Below, one piece after another: positions 1-9,576 of a DNA stretch of 64,000 bases. The notes beneath the pieces were generated by a model. The model saw only the letters and a list, made by a program, of their open reading frames with translations, made no database searches and was not told the origin of the DNA. The DNA is from Chelativorans salis. Its GTDB lineage: Bacteria; Pseudomonadota; Alphaproteobacteria; Rhizobiales; Rhizobiaceae. Where the stretch lies: NCBI RefSeq assembly GCF_025336525.1, contig NZ_JAOCZP010000009.1, forward strand, positions 1-64,000, read 5' to 3'. The position numbers and the translations under genes are program-made. Every line of letters starts with the position of its first letter. Positions within the stretch are counted from its first letter, which is position 1.

Positions 1-1
1 C

Positions 2-364
2 GCCATCGTCAACGTCGCCTCGGTCGCCGGCCTTGCGGGCGCCTCGCGCCTTGCCGCCTATACCGCCGCCAAGCATGGCGTCATCGGCCTGACCCGCGCC
101 GCCGCTGCCGAATACGCCACCAAAGGCATCCGCGTGAACGCCGTCTGCCCCTCCTTCTCGCGCACGGACATGGTAACGGAAGTGCTGAAGATGACGCCCG
201 CCAGGACCGAAAGGGCCGAGGCGGGCCTGACACGCGGCGTGCCGATGCGGCGGCTGGCGGAGGTGGACGAGGTGGTGAAGGTCATCCTTTTCGCCGCCGA
301 TCCGGGCAACAGCTTCATGACCGGACAGGCGCTTGCCGTAGATGGGGGAATAACGGCGACCTGA
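2..364 (+). CDS. SDR family oxidoreductase, 3' part
   Basis: C-terminal part of a short-chain dehydrogenase/reductase; the 5' end lies before the window. About 120 codons remain. The catalytic Tyr-x3-Lys is visible near the left edge (AYTAAK), followed by the conserved GIRVNAVCP segment and the C-terminal GQALAVDGG motif typical of classical SDRs. These enzymes use NAD(P)H to oxidise or reduce alcohols and ketones; the substrate cannot be told from this fragment. A GTG at 134 could look like a start, but it is the Val of RVNAV inside the fold, so the gene is read through from the left edge. Confidence 0.85.
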   Translation, partial: AIVNVASVAGLAGASRLAAYTAAKHGVIGLTRAAAAEYATKGIRVNAVCPSFSRTDMVTEVLKMTPARTERAEAGLTRGVPMRRLAEVDEVVKVILFAADPGNSFMTGQALAVDGGITAT

Positions 365-568
365 CTGGAGGCACTGCGGGAGGGTGGCTCGGTCGAGCAA
401 TGTGGCTGGTTTCGGGGCCGCTGGAGCCTGAGATGGCAGATCGTTCCCAAGCGGCTCGGCGAGCTGATGGCGATCCGGACCGGGAGAAGGCGAAGCGGGT
501 CTCGGAGGCCATGCTCAAGATGGTGAAGATCGATACTGCCGGACGTGGAGGCCGCCTATAAAGGCGGG
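365..568 (+). pseudogene. decayed VOC/PhnB-like protein remnant
   Basis: Directly after the SDR stop the sequence encodes, in three successive reading frames, the C-terminal part of a glyoxalase-fold VOC protein of the PhnB type: EALREGGSVEQCGW then WQIVPKRLGELMA (frame of 365), DPDREKAKRVSEAMLKMVKI (from 472), then EAAYKG (from 545). One base is missing near 470 and one extra near 543, and the N-terminal part of the family (usually about 150 residues) is absent. No start codon or working frame remains, so this is a relic. The family match rests on remembered motifs (EGGSVEQCGW, WQIVP, AMLKM.K.D). Confidence 0.7.
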
Positions 569-601
569 TCAGATTCCGCAGCGTCGGCACCGTGCCCTTT
601 C

Positions 602-1702
602 TCAAACGACGCCGCAGGCGCGCACGAGCTTCAAAAGGCGTGGCAGGGAGGGCGGGGTGTTCATGGCGCAATAGGTCTGCCGGCTTTTCCCGCCATAGCT
701 TTCCTTGTGCTTGGCCAGCGTCTGCGTCGGGTAGACGAGGCGCTGGGCAATGCCATTGGTATAGATGAAGCGGAAGGCGCGACGGGTCAGCCAGTCCTTG
801 GTGAACTCCTTGTCCTCGATCCGGTGGAAGGGCATGATGCCCAAATAAAGGCGTGGCACGCCTTCTCGCTGGAACGCCTCGATGGCGCGGCGCACCAGGA
901 AATGAGCTGAAAGTGGATCGGCCTCCGGCAGCCAGCGGCGCGTCGCCGAAAGGTAGCCGACGATGCGGCCGTCCTCGTAGAGGGGGTCGAAAAAGGCGAA
1001 CGCCACCGGCCTGTCTTCAGCGTCGAGGAGGAAGAACTTGCGCACACCCGGCTCGTCGCCGAGCACGACGGGGCGCACGAGGAAGGAAAGTTCGCGCCTC
1101 TTCGTCGTGCGCGTGCGGCGCCAGCCGCGCGAGATGGCGTCGATCCGTGCCGGATCGAGCGTGGAAATTGGGATCTCCTCCACGCGATGGCCGGTACGCG
1201 AGAAGCGGTTTTCCGCCGTGCGGAAGCTGCGCCTCTTAGGGCCGGCGAAATCGTAGCCGTCAAGCTCGATCCAGCTTTCCAGCCCCAGTTCGTTTACCGT
1301 GAACCCGCGTGGCGAAAGCAGCTCCGCCATTGCGTGGGAGATCTGCCAGAAGGTGACGTCCCGTTTTTCTGCGACGAAGGCGTTGACCAGCGCCTCCCAG
1401 CGGTCGCGCGGGGCCAGCGGATCGGCCAGCACGAAGGCGGTGCGGCCGACCATATGGTAGGACAGAAAGCCGTCACCGTCGCCAAAGCGCAGCAATCCCG
1501 GCTGAAACGCCACCGAATAAGCAAGGGCGAAGTCGCCGTGGCGTTCCAGCGCAGCCCGGCGGGCAGGCTCGAATATGTAGCCTTCGCTCGCGAAGTCTCG
1601 GGTGGCGACCGCTTTGGAAAAATAATTCACGAACCGTAAGTCCGATGGCAGCGCCCCCGCGCGAAATACGTGCATGTGAAAAGCCGATTTGGCAAGAGGC
1701 AT
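602..1702 (-). CDS. DUF2156 (phosphatidylglycerol lysyltransferase C-terminal-like) protein
   Basis: A 366-residue GNAT-fold protein of the DUF2156 family, related to the cytosolic domain of MprF/LPG synthase, which moves an aminoacyl group from tRNA to lipids. Visible landmarks are GDGFLSYHMVGRTAFVLADP near residue 75, the middle GPKRRSFRTAENR stretch, AFAFFDPLYEDG and the C-terminal EFTKDWLTRRAFRFIYTNG. No membrane flippase domain is fused, so it is a stand-alone soluble version whose acceptor is unknown. The ATG at 1702 is preferred because the longer reading frame would run into the divergent regulator gene; an ATG at 1675 is also possible. It shares its promoter region, with a perfect palindrome, with the regulator at 1775. 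Confidence 0.8.
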   Translation of the reverse strand: MPLAKSAFHMHVFRAGALPSDLRFVNYFSKAVATRDFASEGYIFEPARRAALERHGDFALAYSVAFQPGLLRFGDGDGFLSYHMVGRTAFVLADPLAPRDRWEALVNAFVAEKRDVTFWQISHAMAELLSPRGFTVNELGLESWIELDGYDFAGPKRRSFRTAENRFSRTGHRVEEIPISTLDPARIDAISRGWRRTRTTKRRELSFLVRPVVLGDEPGVRKFFLLDAEDRPVAFAFFDPLYEDGRIVGYLSATRRWLPEADPLSAHFLVRRAIEAFQREGVPRLYLGIMPFHRIEDKEFTKDWLTRRAFRFIYTNGIAQRLVYPTQTLAKHKESYGGKSRQTYCAMNTPPSLPRLLKLVRACGVV

Positions 1703-1732
1703 CTGTGAAGGTGGGTGTCGGAGTGGATTGAC

Positions 1733-1760
1733 ATTAAAGAAACTCAGTGGTTTCTTTAAT
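1733..1760. promoter_or_regulatory. perfect 11-bp inverted repeat, probable operator
   Basis: ATTAAAGAAAC (1733-1743), six-base spacer TCAGTG, then GTTTCTTTAAT (1750-1760): the arms are perfectly complementary. The site lies in the 72-bp gap between the divergent DUF2156 gene and the SufR-like regulator, 14 bp before the regulator ATG and just upstream of its AGGAGG. It is AT-rich in a GC-rich window. Position and symmetry suggest a homodimer binding site for autoregulation and control of both directions; the binding protein is inferred. Confidence 0.75.
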
Positions 1761-1774
1761 AGCAGGAGGCCGCC

Positions 1775-2425
1775 ATGACGATCCATCCCGCGACAAAAGC
1801 TGACGAGCGCGCTCTTTTCGTCCTCAAAACCAAGGGCGCTATGACGGCACTGCATCTCGCCGAAAAGCTTGGCGTATCGGTGGTCGCTACGCGCAAGCAG
1901 CTTGGCCGGTTGGAGGAGGCAGGGCTTGTCTCTTACCGTGAGATGACCGAGGGGCGTGGCCGGCCCGAGCGCCTGTGGCGGCTGACCGCGGAGGGCCACG
2001 ACCGCTTTCCCGACAGCCATTCCGACCTGACGCTGGAGTTGATCGCCTCGATCCGCCGTGTCTTCGGCGAAGAAGGGCTCGACCGGCTGATTACCGAACG
2101 CGAGGAGACTGCCCGTACCACCTATGGCGCAATGGTCGAAGACCGTAACGGGCTGGAGGACCGCGTGGCCGCGCTTGCCCGACAGCGCCAGCGTGAGGGC
2201 TATATGGCCGAGGTGGAGAAGCTTGACGACGGAGCACTGCTCCTGATTGAGAACCATTGCCCGATCTGCGCGGCGGCCACCGCCTGCCAGGGCTTCTGCC
2301 GCTCCGAGCTTGCCGTCTTCCGCGCCGTGCTTGGCCGGAATGTGCGGGTCTCGCGCACCGATCATATCCTGGCCGGCGCGCGGCGTTGCGCCTATCGCAT
2401 CGAGCCCGGCGGGAGGGACGCATGA
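1775..2425 (+). CDS. SufR-like iron-sulfur winged-helix transcriptional regulator
   Basis: 216 residues. An N-terminal winged helix-turn-helix (about residues 10-75; TALHLAEKLGVSVVATRKQL then the wing RGRPERLW) is followed by a helical stretch and a cysteine-rich C-terminus: NHCPIC at 161-165, Cys171, QGFC ending at Cys175, and RRCAYRI with Cys205. The arrangement CPI...C..EL..F..VL...R...I..G...C.Y.I is that of SufR, which holds a 4Fe-4S cluster and represses Fe-S assembly genes in cyanobacteria. Here the neighbours are an MFS transporter (start overlapping this stop) and a DUF2156 protein, not suf genes. AGGAGG lies five bases before the ATG. Cluster binding is inferred from the cysteines. 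Confidence 0.8.
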   Translation: MTIHPATKADERALFVLKTKGAMTALHLAEKLGVSVVATRKQLGRLEEAGLVSYREMTEGRGRPERLWRLTAEGHDRFPDSHSDLTLELIASIRRVFGEEGLDRLITEREETARTTYGAMVEDRNGLEDRVAALARQRQREGYMAEVEKLDDGALLLIENHCPICAAATACQGFCRSELAVFRAVLGRNVRVSRTDHILAGARRCAYRIEPGGRDA

Positions 2426-3818
2426 GCGCCGAGCCCAGCGCCACGCCGGGAAACGCCGGGTGGGCGGAGATCGTCCGCACCGGGCATCTGCCGCAATTCA
2501 CGCTTCTATGCCTCGGCATCTGGCTGCACGCGGCCGATTCTCTGCTGGTGGCCACCGCCATGCCGGCAGCCGTGGCCGAGATCGGCGGCGACCGGCTGGT
2601 AAGCTGGACGCTGTCGCTCTACCTGCTGGGCTCCATCCTTTCCGGTGCCGCAGCCGCACTGGCGGCGAGCGCCGTCGGGCTCAGGCGCGCCTTTATCATC
2701 GCCGCCCTCGTCTATGCCGCCGGCTGCGCAACGAGCGCCATGGCGCCGGATATGATCGTCATGCTGGCCGGCCGCCTGGCGCAGGGGCTGGGCGGCGGGC
2801 TCCTGGTGGCGCTGACATACGTGGCGATCCAGCGGGTTTTTCCGCGCGAGATGTGGCCGCGGCTGATTGCGCTGATGTCCGCGGTGTGGGGCGTGTCTGC
2901 CTTCTGCGGGCCGTTGATCGGCGGCTTCTTCGCCGACCTCGGGCTGTGGCGCTGGGGCTTCTGGAGCTTTGCCATTCAGGCCGTGCTCCTTGCGGTGCTG
3001 GTGCCGGCGTTCATGCGGCCGGGCGGGGCGATCACGCCGCAGCGCTTTCCATTGAAGCGGCTGGCGCTGCTTTCGATCGCCGTGCTTCTGGTGGCGGGAG
3101 CCGGCGTCGATGGTAAGGCACTGACGGCGCTGCCGATGATGGCGGCAGGCGCCATCTTCTTCGCGCTGTTCCTGGCGAGTGACGCGCGGCGGACAGCGGA
3201 CAGAATGTTCCCCGCCCGCGCCTTCGACATGCGCAGCCGGCTCGGCGCCGGCTTCGTCGCCAATCTGGCGCTTGGCGTTGGAGGCATATCCTTCACCGTC
3301 TACGGCCCCTTCCTGCTGAACCGCCTCCATGGCGTCTCCGCCCTTGGTGCTGGCTATATCATCGCCGCCGAATCGGTCGCATGGAGCGTCGCGGCAGTGA
3401 TGTTCGCCGGCGTCGGCGAGGCGGCGGAGCGGCTCGTCATGCGCACCGGTGCCATTATGGTGATGCTGGCGATCGCCGCTCTGGGGCCGCTAATGGCGGA
3501 AGGGCCTCTGTGGGCGATCGTGGTGATGGCCGTCGCGCAGGGGGCTGGCTTCGGCATGCTGTGGGGCTTCCTCATCCGCCGCGTGGTGGCGGCCGCGGGC
3601 GACGCCGAGCGCGACCAGGCCTCTGCGGCCATGCCGACCACCCAGCAGATGGCCTTCGCGCTGGGTGGTCGGCTCTTTCCGGCATCGTCGCCAACATTGC
3701 GGGCTTCGCCCAAGGTGGCGGCGAGGCGATGGAGGACGTCGCGGTATGGGTGTTCGCCGCCTTCGTGCCGATCGCCGCGCTGGGGGCTGCCGCAGTGTGG
3801 AGGGTGGCGCGGGGATAG
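2422..3818 (+). pseudogene. MFS drug/metabolite exporter, frameshifted near 3668
   Basis: A major facilitator superfamily transporter of about 465 residues if repaired. The ATG at 2422 overlaps the regulator stop by four bases (ATGA), so the two are co-transcribed. Hydrophobic helices run throughout; the signature after TM2 is degenerate and GRLAQGLGGGLLVALTY marks TM4. The frame is intact to QQMAFALGG at about 3669, then continues only after a one-base shift as SALSGIVANIAGFAQGGGEA and ends at the TAG of 3816-3818. One base is missing near 3668. Only the last helix is affected; the cause may be a real mutation or a base-call error. Unrepaired, the protein carries a nonsense tail to 4038. Confidence 0.75.
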
Positions 3819-3880
3819 GGCGTCCAGTTATTGCTTTGCGGCTCGCCGCGTCCGGCTGCCAAGCGGAGATGTCGGCAGCT

Positions 3881-4198
<318 letters not shown>

Positions 4199-4245
4199 TT
4201 ATCGGAGAAACGCCGCAGGGCTGTCCCGGTTCCCCTGCAAACCTG

Positions 4246-4788
4246 TCAGACTTCCCGCGCCGCCTTCTCCAGCAGTGAGAAGACGTAGTAGGAGAAGGAG
4301 CGCCAGCACTCGATCCTAAACGCGTCCTCGGCTATGCGCCACAAGACGACCTCGGCCTTGCCGAAAACGGTGCGCGAGGCTGCCCCAATCGGAAAGCGCG
4401 CGAGTGAGAGAGCCTGTGGGCAACCGGCGCCAAGCACATCCTCGGTGTGCTCTCCGGCGACAAGGATGGCAGTGTTGCGGTGAGAGATGTCGACGGCGGA
4501 ATGAAGGGCGGAGGCCTTGGCACAGAGCACGGTGAGATCCGCACCCCCTTCGTCGATGAGGAGCCACTCGTCGGGGCCTAACCAGAGAGCGGCACGCTTG
4601 CCGCTCTCAGCCGTCGTCTTCGGCTTGCGCGGCAGGATCAGACCCAGCGCCTTTGAAAGTGCTGCAAGCGAGGCTTCCGGGGCGCGCAGCGACAGGCGGC
4701 TGGCCGGGGCGGCGGGGTTGAGCGCGATGCCGGGGCCCTGATAGGCGCGGCCCTCGAGAGCCGAGATGCGGCGGGCGGTCTCAGCCAT
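4246..4788 (-). CDS. soxG: sarcosine oxidase subunit gamma
   Basis: 180-residue gamma subunit of heterotetrameric sarcosine oxidase, which demethylates sarcosine to glycine with transfer of the one-carbon unit to tetrahydrofolate. The GcvT-like small-subunit fold is seen in ALWLGPDEWLLIDE, SALHSAVDISHRNTAILV and the C-terminal FRIECWRSFSYYVFSLL. The ATG at 4788 overlaps the soxA stop by eight bases and replaces a longer frame that would run into soxA. Last gene of soxBDAG. Confidence 0.93.
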   Translation of the reverse strand: MAETARRISALEGRAYQGPGIALNPAAPASRLSLRAPEASLAALSKALGLILPRKPKTTAESGKRAALWLGPDEWLLIDEGGADLTVLCAKASALHSAVDISHRNTAILVAGEHTEDVLGAGCPQALSLARFPIGAASRTVFGKAEVVLWRIAEDAFRIECWRSFSYYVFSLLEKAAREV

Positions 4789-7777
4789 TTGTGCGTTCCC
4801 CCTTTTCGTCGAAGAAGACCATCGGCACGACCTCGACCTCGATGGCGTCTTCCGGCATGGGCACGTAAAGCCGTTCGCCCATGCGTTCGCGCCCACCTTC
4901 CACAAGCGCCAGGGCGATGGAGCGGCCGCAATTCTCCGACCAGTATGAGGAGGTGACGAAGCCGATCATTTTCATCGGTACGGGCTGGTTCGGGTCTGCA
5001 ACGATCTGCGCGCCCTCTTCGAGAACAGTTTTCGGATCGGATGTCTTCAGGCCGACGAGTTGCCGGCGCTCCGGCGCCTTCAGGTCCGGCCGCTCCAGCC
5101 CGCGGATGCCGACGAAATCCGTCTTCTTCCTGCCGATGGCCCAGGCAAGGCCGGCGTCGTCCGGTGTCACCGTACCGTCGGTGTCCTGGCCGACGATGAT
5201 GAAGCCTTTCTCGGCGCGCAGGACGTGCATAGTCTCCGTGCCGTAGGCGCAAGCGCCGTGCTTCTGGCCTTCCGCCCACACCGCCTCCCAGACGGAGAGG
5301 CCGTAATCGGCCGGCACATTGATCTCGAAACCGCGCTCGCCGGTGAACGAGATGCGGAAAAGCCGCGCCGGCACGCCGCACACTCTCCCTTCGCGCACCG
5401 ACATGTGCGGCATCGCCTCGTCGGAGAGGTCGATGCCCTCGACGAGCGGGGCGATGATGTCGCGGCTTTTCGGCCCCTGCACGGCGATTGTCGCCCATTG
5501 CTCCGACGTGGAGGTAAGCCAGACCTTCAGGTCTGGGAACTCGGTCTGCAGATAGTCCTCCATGTGATGGAGCACGCGCGGCGCGCCGCCGGTGGTGGTG
5601 GTGACGTGGAAGCGATCCTCGGCGAGACGGCCGACGACGCCGTCATCGTAGATGAACCCGTCCTCGCGCAGCATGATGCCGTAGCGGCAGCGCCCGATGC
5701 CGAGCTTCTGCCATGGATTCGTGTACATCAGCTCCATGAAGCGGGCGGCGTCGGGGCCGACGATCTCGATCTTGCCCAGTGTGGAGGCGTCGAAGATGCC
5801 GGCCGAATGGCGCACCGTAAGGCATTCGCGGGCAACCGCCGCGTGCATGTCCTCGCCGCCTTGCGGGAAATACCAGGCGCGCTTCCACTGGCCGACATCC
5901 TCGAAGACGGCGCCCTGGGCCTCGGCCCAGGCGTGAGTAGGCGTGCGCCGCGTCGGCTCGAACAGCGCCCCGCGGCTGTGGCCGACGAGGGCGCCGAAGG
6001 TGACCGGAGTGTATGGCGGGCGAAAGGTGGTCAGCCCCACCTTGGGGACAGGCTTTCCGAGCATCTCCGAGGCGATGGTCAGGGCATGCAGGTTGGAGGT
6101 CTTGCCCTGGTCGGTGGCCATGCCTGCGGTAGTGAAACGCTTGACGTGCTCGATGGAGCGCATGCCCTCCTGCACGGCCTGGCGGATGTCCTTGGCCGTC
6201 ACGTCGTTCTGGAAGTCGACGAAAGCCATGGCCTTCTTGCCGGCTTCCGCGCCGGGCGCCGCACCTGCCATGCCGGCAGACCATGCTTCGGGCGAACGGG
6301 CATCAAGCTTGACGGTCTTCGACCTGCCCTTGGCTGCCCCGGCTTCCTTCGCGGCCTTCGCGCCGGCCCGCAAAGCCTCTTCGACCGCATCGGTGAGGCT
6401 GGCGGTGCCGTTGCACGCGCCGACGGAGAGGGCGTCCTGAACGTACTGGCCGGGCAGGAATCGCCGGGTCTCCTCATCAAAGGCTAGCTTGCCGCGCGAC
6501 TGCGAGAAGAGATGGACTGCAGGCGTCCAACCCGAGGAGGTGGCAAGCGCATCCGCCTCGATCTGACGTGACGCGCCGCCGTAGACAGGTGCGACCTCGA
6601 TACGGCGCACACGCAGCCGCCCTGTAGTGCCGACAACGGCATGGCCGGCGAGAACCTCGATGCCCAGCTCACGGGATTCTTCAACGTGAGGACCGCGGGG
6701 TGTGGGCCGCAGGTCGATCACGGCAGCGACCTCGACGCCTCTTTTCTTCAGATCGACGGCCGTGGCATAGGCGGAGTCGTCGGCCGTGTAGACGGCGACC
6801 TTGCTGCCAACAGCGACGCCGAAATGGTTGAGATAAGCACGTGCCGCCGAGGCCAGCATGATGCCTGGCCGGTCGTTGCCCGGGAACACCATGTGCCGCT
6901 CAATGGCGCCGGTGGCGAGCACCACGCGCTTCGCCCGCACCTGCCACAGGCGCTCGCGTGGCTGGTCGACGTCGGGCGCAGACAGGTGATCGGTCAGGCG
7001 CTCTACGAGGCCGAGCATGTTCTGCGCGTAATAGCCGAAACCGGTGGTGCGGGTGAGAAGGCGCACATTGTCGCGTGCGGCGAGTTTCGCCGCCGTCTCC
7101 TGCGCCCACTCCCACCCGGGCTTGCCATCGATGACGGCACCGGTCTCGAAGCGCAAGCCGCCGCCGGGCACAGCCTGCTCGTCGGCAAGGATGACACGGG
7201 CGCCGGTTTCGGAAGCCGCAAGCGCAGCGGCTAGACCGGCGGCGCCCCCACCGACAACGAGCACGTCGCAATGAGCGAAGCGGTTGGAGTAATGGTCCGG
7301 GTCCGGCCGGTCGGGCGCAGTGCCAAGACCTGCCGCGCGGCGGATGATAGGCTCGTAGAGCCGCTCCCATGCCGTGCGCGGCCACATGAAGGTCTTGTAG
7401 TAGAAACCGGCGGAGAAGAAGGGGGCGCCGAGATTGTTCAGTCCACCGACATCGAAGCCGAGCGAAGGCCACCGGTTCTGCGAGACGGCGGCAAGGCCGT
7501 CGTAAAGCTCCTGCACCGTGGCGCGGACGTTGGGGGTCTTGCGGGCGGCATCGCGGTGGATGCCGACAAGGGCGTTGGGCTCCTCCGCCCCTGCCGAAAG
7601 GATGCCGCGTGGGCGGTGATATTTGAAGGAGCGGCCGACGAGATGGACGCCGTTGGCCAAGAGCGCGGAGGCAAGCGTGTCACCGGCAAGGCCGGTGTAG
7701 GACTTGCCGTCGAAGGTGAAGCGGAGGATTTCGGCGGCGTCGAGGCGGCCGGTGGTAAGGCGGAAGGGCTGGATCAT
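4781..7777 (-). CDS. soxA: sarcosine oxidase subunit alpha
   Basis: 998 residues, the usual length. N-terminal 2Fe-2S-ferredoxin-like domain (about 1-100, with SFKYHRPRG), then an FAD/NAD-binding domain beginning DVLVVGGGAAGLAAALA at about 171, a linker, and a C-terminal aminomethyltransferase (GcvT) half that receives the one-carbon unit on tetrahydrofolate; near its end sit KTDFVGIRGLERPDLK and a VTSSYWSENCGRSIALALV segment. SoxA carries NAD+ and, with SoxB, the FMN site. Its ATG overlaps the end of soxD (ATGA), and it overlaps soxG. Confidence 0.97.
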   Translation of the reverse strand: MIQPFRLTTGRLDAAEILRFTFDGKSYTGLAGDTLASALLANGVHLVGRSFKYHRPRGILSAGAEEPNALVGIHRDAARKTPNVRATVQELYDGLAAVSQNRWPSLGFDVGGLNNLGAPFFSAGFYYKTFMWPRTAWERLYEPIIRRAAGLGTAPDRPDPDHYSNRFAHCDVLVVGGGAAGLAAALAASETGARVILADEQAVPGGGLRFETGAVIDGKPGWEWAQETAAKLAARDNVRLLTRTTGFGYYAQNMLGLVERLTDHLSAPDVDQPRERLWQVRAKRVVLATGAIERHMVFPGNDRPGIMLASAARAYLNHFGVAVGSKVAVYTADDSAYATAVDLKKRGVEVAAVIDLRPTPRGPHVEESRELGIEVLAGHAVVGTTGRLRVRRIEVAPVYGGASRQIEADALATSSGWTPAVHLFSQSRGKLAFDEETRRFLPGQYVQDALSVGACNGTASLTDAVEEALRAGAKAAKEAGAAKGRSKTVKLDARSPEAWSAGMAGAAPGAEAGKKAMAFVDFQNDVTAKDIRQAVQEGMRSIEHVKRFTTAGMATDQGKTSNLHALTIASEMLGKPVPKVGLTTFRPPYTPVTFGALVGHSRGALFEPTRRTPTHAWAEAQGAVFEDVGQWKRAWYFPQGGEDMHAAVARECLTVRHSAGIFDASTLGKIEIVGPDAARFMELMYTNPWQKLGIGRCRYGIMLREDGFIYDDGVVGRLAEDRFHVTTTTGGAPRVLHHMEDYLQTEFPDLKVWLTSTSEQWATIAVQGPKSRDIIAPLVEGIDLSDEAMPHMSVREGRVCGVPARLFRISFTGERGFEINVPADYGLSVWEAVWAEGQKHGACAYGTETMHVLRAEKGFIIVGQDTDGTVTPDDAGLAWAIGRKKTDFVGIRGLERPDLKAPERRQLVGLKTSDPKTVLEEGAQIVADPNQPVPMKMIGFVTSSYWSENCGRSIALALVEGGRERMGERLYVPMPEDAIEVEVVPMVFFDEKGERTNG

Positions 7778-8106
7778 GCAGGGGTACCCTTTCGGGAAGC
7801 AGAGCGGACGGCCCCGCCCCCCGCCTTACCCAGATCCGGCTTCGGCTCACCGGCCATGTAGGTCATCAGGAAGCGATCGCTCACCGTATCCCGTGCCGCG
7901 TTGAAGAACCGCCCGCATCCGTGCATGTGCCGCCAGCGCTCGAAGGTGACGCCCTTGGGATTGGCGCGGATGAAGAAGTAGCGCTGGAACTCCTCGTCGG
8001 AGATCTCGGCGATATTCTCTGGCCGTGCGATATGCGCCTCGCCGGCGTGGCGGAACTCAAGTTCCGGCCGCTCTTCTTCGCAATAGGGGCAGTGTATGAG
8101 AAGCAT
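7774..8106 (-). CDS. soxD: sarcosine oxidase subunit delta
   Basis: 110-residue delta subunit. It is a small zinc-binding protein: CPYC at 6-9, followed by EFRHAGEAHIARP and the GCGRFFNAARDT segment with FFIRANPKGVTFERWRHMHGC. The metal-binding His and Cys are present. It completes the heterotetramer with SoxB, SoxA and SoxG. The start is nine bases after the soxB stop; the end overlaps the soxA ATG by four bases. The C-terminal tail after TYMAGEPKPDLG is longer and less conserved in appearance. Confidence 0.93.
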   Translation of the reverse strand: MLLIHCPYCEEERPELEFRHAGEAHIARPENIAEISDEEFQRYFFIRANPKGVTFERWRHMHGCGRFFNAARDTVSDRFLMTYMAGEPKPDLGKAGGGAVRSASRKGTPA

Positions 8107-8115
8107 TGAAGGACC

Positions 8116-9369
8116 TCAGTGCGCGACCGCGGCCGCCGCCGCTTCGTCGATGAGCCGGCCGCCCCGGAAACGCTCCAGCGTGAAGGGCGCGTTGATCTTG
8201 TGCGGTTCGTCGCGGGCGATGGTGTGGGCGAAGACGTGGCCCGAGCCGGGCGTAGCCTTGAAGCCGCCCGTGCCCCAGCCGCAATTGACGTAGAGCCCCT
8301 TGACTGGCGTCTTGGCGAGGATGGGGGAGCGGTCAGGCGTGACGTCGACGATGCCGCCCCAGGAGCGCAGCATCTTCATGCGCGTGAAGATGGGGAACAT
8401 CTCGCAGATGGCGTCGAGTGTATGCTGGATGATGTGCAGCCCCCCGGTCTGGGAGTAGGAGGTGTACTGGTCAGTGCCCGCGCCGATGACGAGTTCTCCC
8501 TTGTCGGACTGGGAAATGTAGGCGTGGACCGTGTTGGACATGACGACGCAGGGGAAGATGGGCTTCACCGGCTCCGAGACCAGCGCCTGCAGGGGATAGG
8601 ATTCGAGCGGCACCGAGACGTCCGCCATCTGCATGAGCACGGAGGAATGGCCCGCCGCCACGACACCGATCTTCTTTGCCTGGATAGGCCCGCGCGTCGT
8701 TTCGACACCCGTCACCGCGCCGTCCGGCCCGCGGCGGATGGCGGTCACCTCGCAGTTCTGAATGATGTCGACTCCACGAGCCGAGGCGCCGCGCGCATAT
8801 CCCCAGGCGACGGCATCGTGGCGCGCCGTGCCGCCGCGGCGTTGCAGTGCGGCACCCACGACGGGATAACGCGCCTCACGCGAGATGTTGAGCGGCGGGC
8901 AATAGGCCTTGGCATCCTCGGGTGTCAGCCACGCGTTGTCGACACCGTTCAGCCGGTTGGCGTGGATGTGGCGCTTGAAGACCTGCACGTCGTGCACGTT
9001 GTGGGCGAGCATCATCACGCCGCGCTGGGAGAACATGACGTTGTAGTTGAGCTCCTGCGAGAGCCCCTCCCACAGCTTCACGGCATGATTATATATACCG
9101 GCGCTTTCGTCGTAGAGATAGTTGGAGCGGATGATGGTGGTGTTGCGACCGGTGTTGCCGCCGCCAAGCCAGCCTTTTTCGAGCACCGCGACGTTGGTGA
9201 TGCCGTGCTCCTTGGCGAGGTAGTAAGCGGTGGCGAGCCCGTGGCCGCCGGCGCCCACAATGATGACGTCATAAGCCTTCTTCGGCTCCGGCGAGCCCCA
9301 TTGCTCGGGCCAGCCCTTGTGGCCGCGCAGCGCCTCGCGTGCGATAGCAAAGACGGAATATTTGCGCAT
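8116..9369 (-). CDS. soxB: sarcosine oxidase subunit beta
   Basis: 417-residue FAD/FMN-containing catalytic beta subunit, a DAO-fold amine oxidase. The N-terminus [14 protein letters not shown] is the SoxB signature; the dinucleotide motif [18 protein letters not shown] is at about residues 35-52; the C-terminal [16 protein letters not shown] lies near the flavin. The ATG at 9369 has GGGGGAAG just upstream; a longer in-frame extension to 9558 lacks family similarity. First gene of the operon soxB-D-A-G. No glyA or folate genes flank it here. Confidence 0.96.
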   Translation of the reverse strand: MRKYSVFAIAREALRGHKGWPEQWGSPEPKKAYDVIIVGAGGHGLATAYYLAKEHGITNVAVLEKGWLGGGNTGRNTTIIRSNYLYDESAGIYNHAVKLWEGLSQELNYNVMFSQRGVMMLAHNVHDVQVFKRHIHANRLNGVDNAWLTPEDAKAYCPPLNISREARYPVVGAALQRRGGTARHDAVAWGYARGASARGVDIIQNCEVTAIRRGPDGAVTGVETTRGPIQAKKIGVVAAGHSSVLMQMADVSVPLESYPLQALVSEPVKPIFPCVVMSNTVHAYISQSDKGELVIGAGTDQYTSYSQTGGLHIIQHTLDAICEMFPIFTRMKMLRSWGGIVDVTPDRSPILAKTPVKGLYVNCGWGTGGFKATPGSGHVFAHTIARDEPHKINAPFTLERFRGGRLIDEAAAAAVAH

Positions 9370-9576
9370 GCGCTTCCCCCGTTTGCGGCCGATCCGCCGT
9401 AGACGAAACCTACCCCTAGCGAAAGTGTCCCTGCGGCCTTGCACTGATTGCGACGGCGCTTGCCGCTTTGTGGCCCGAGCGGCAGTCCGGTTTCGGGTGG
9501 CTGGATCATCCGCCTTTTGCGAGCAAGCCGCCATGCCGGCGCCACGGCCGGTGCGCAAGCTGCGAAAGGATGAACC

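Noticed and set aside
1703-2365. 587-codon minus-strand frame extending the DUF2156 gene
   Set aside because: The extension overlaps the regulator gene and its operator and shows no family similarity; the start at 1702 is enough.
5060-6487. 475-codon plus frame opposite soxA
   Set aside because: Shadow frame of a well-supported gene; composition without domains.
8119-9402. 427-codon plus frame opposite soxB
   Set aside because: Shadow of soxB; rich in Arg, His and Gly without motifs.
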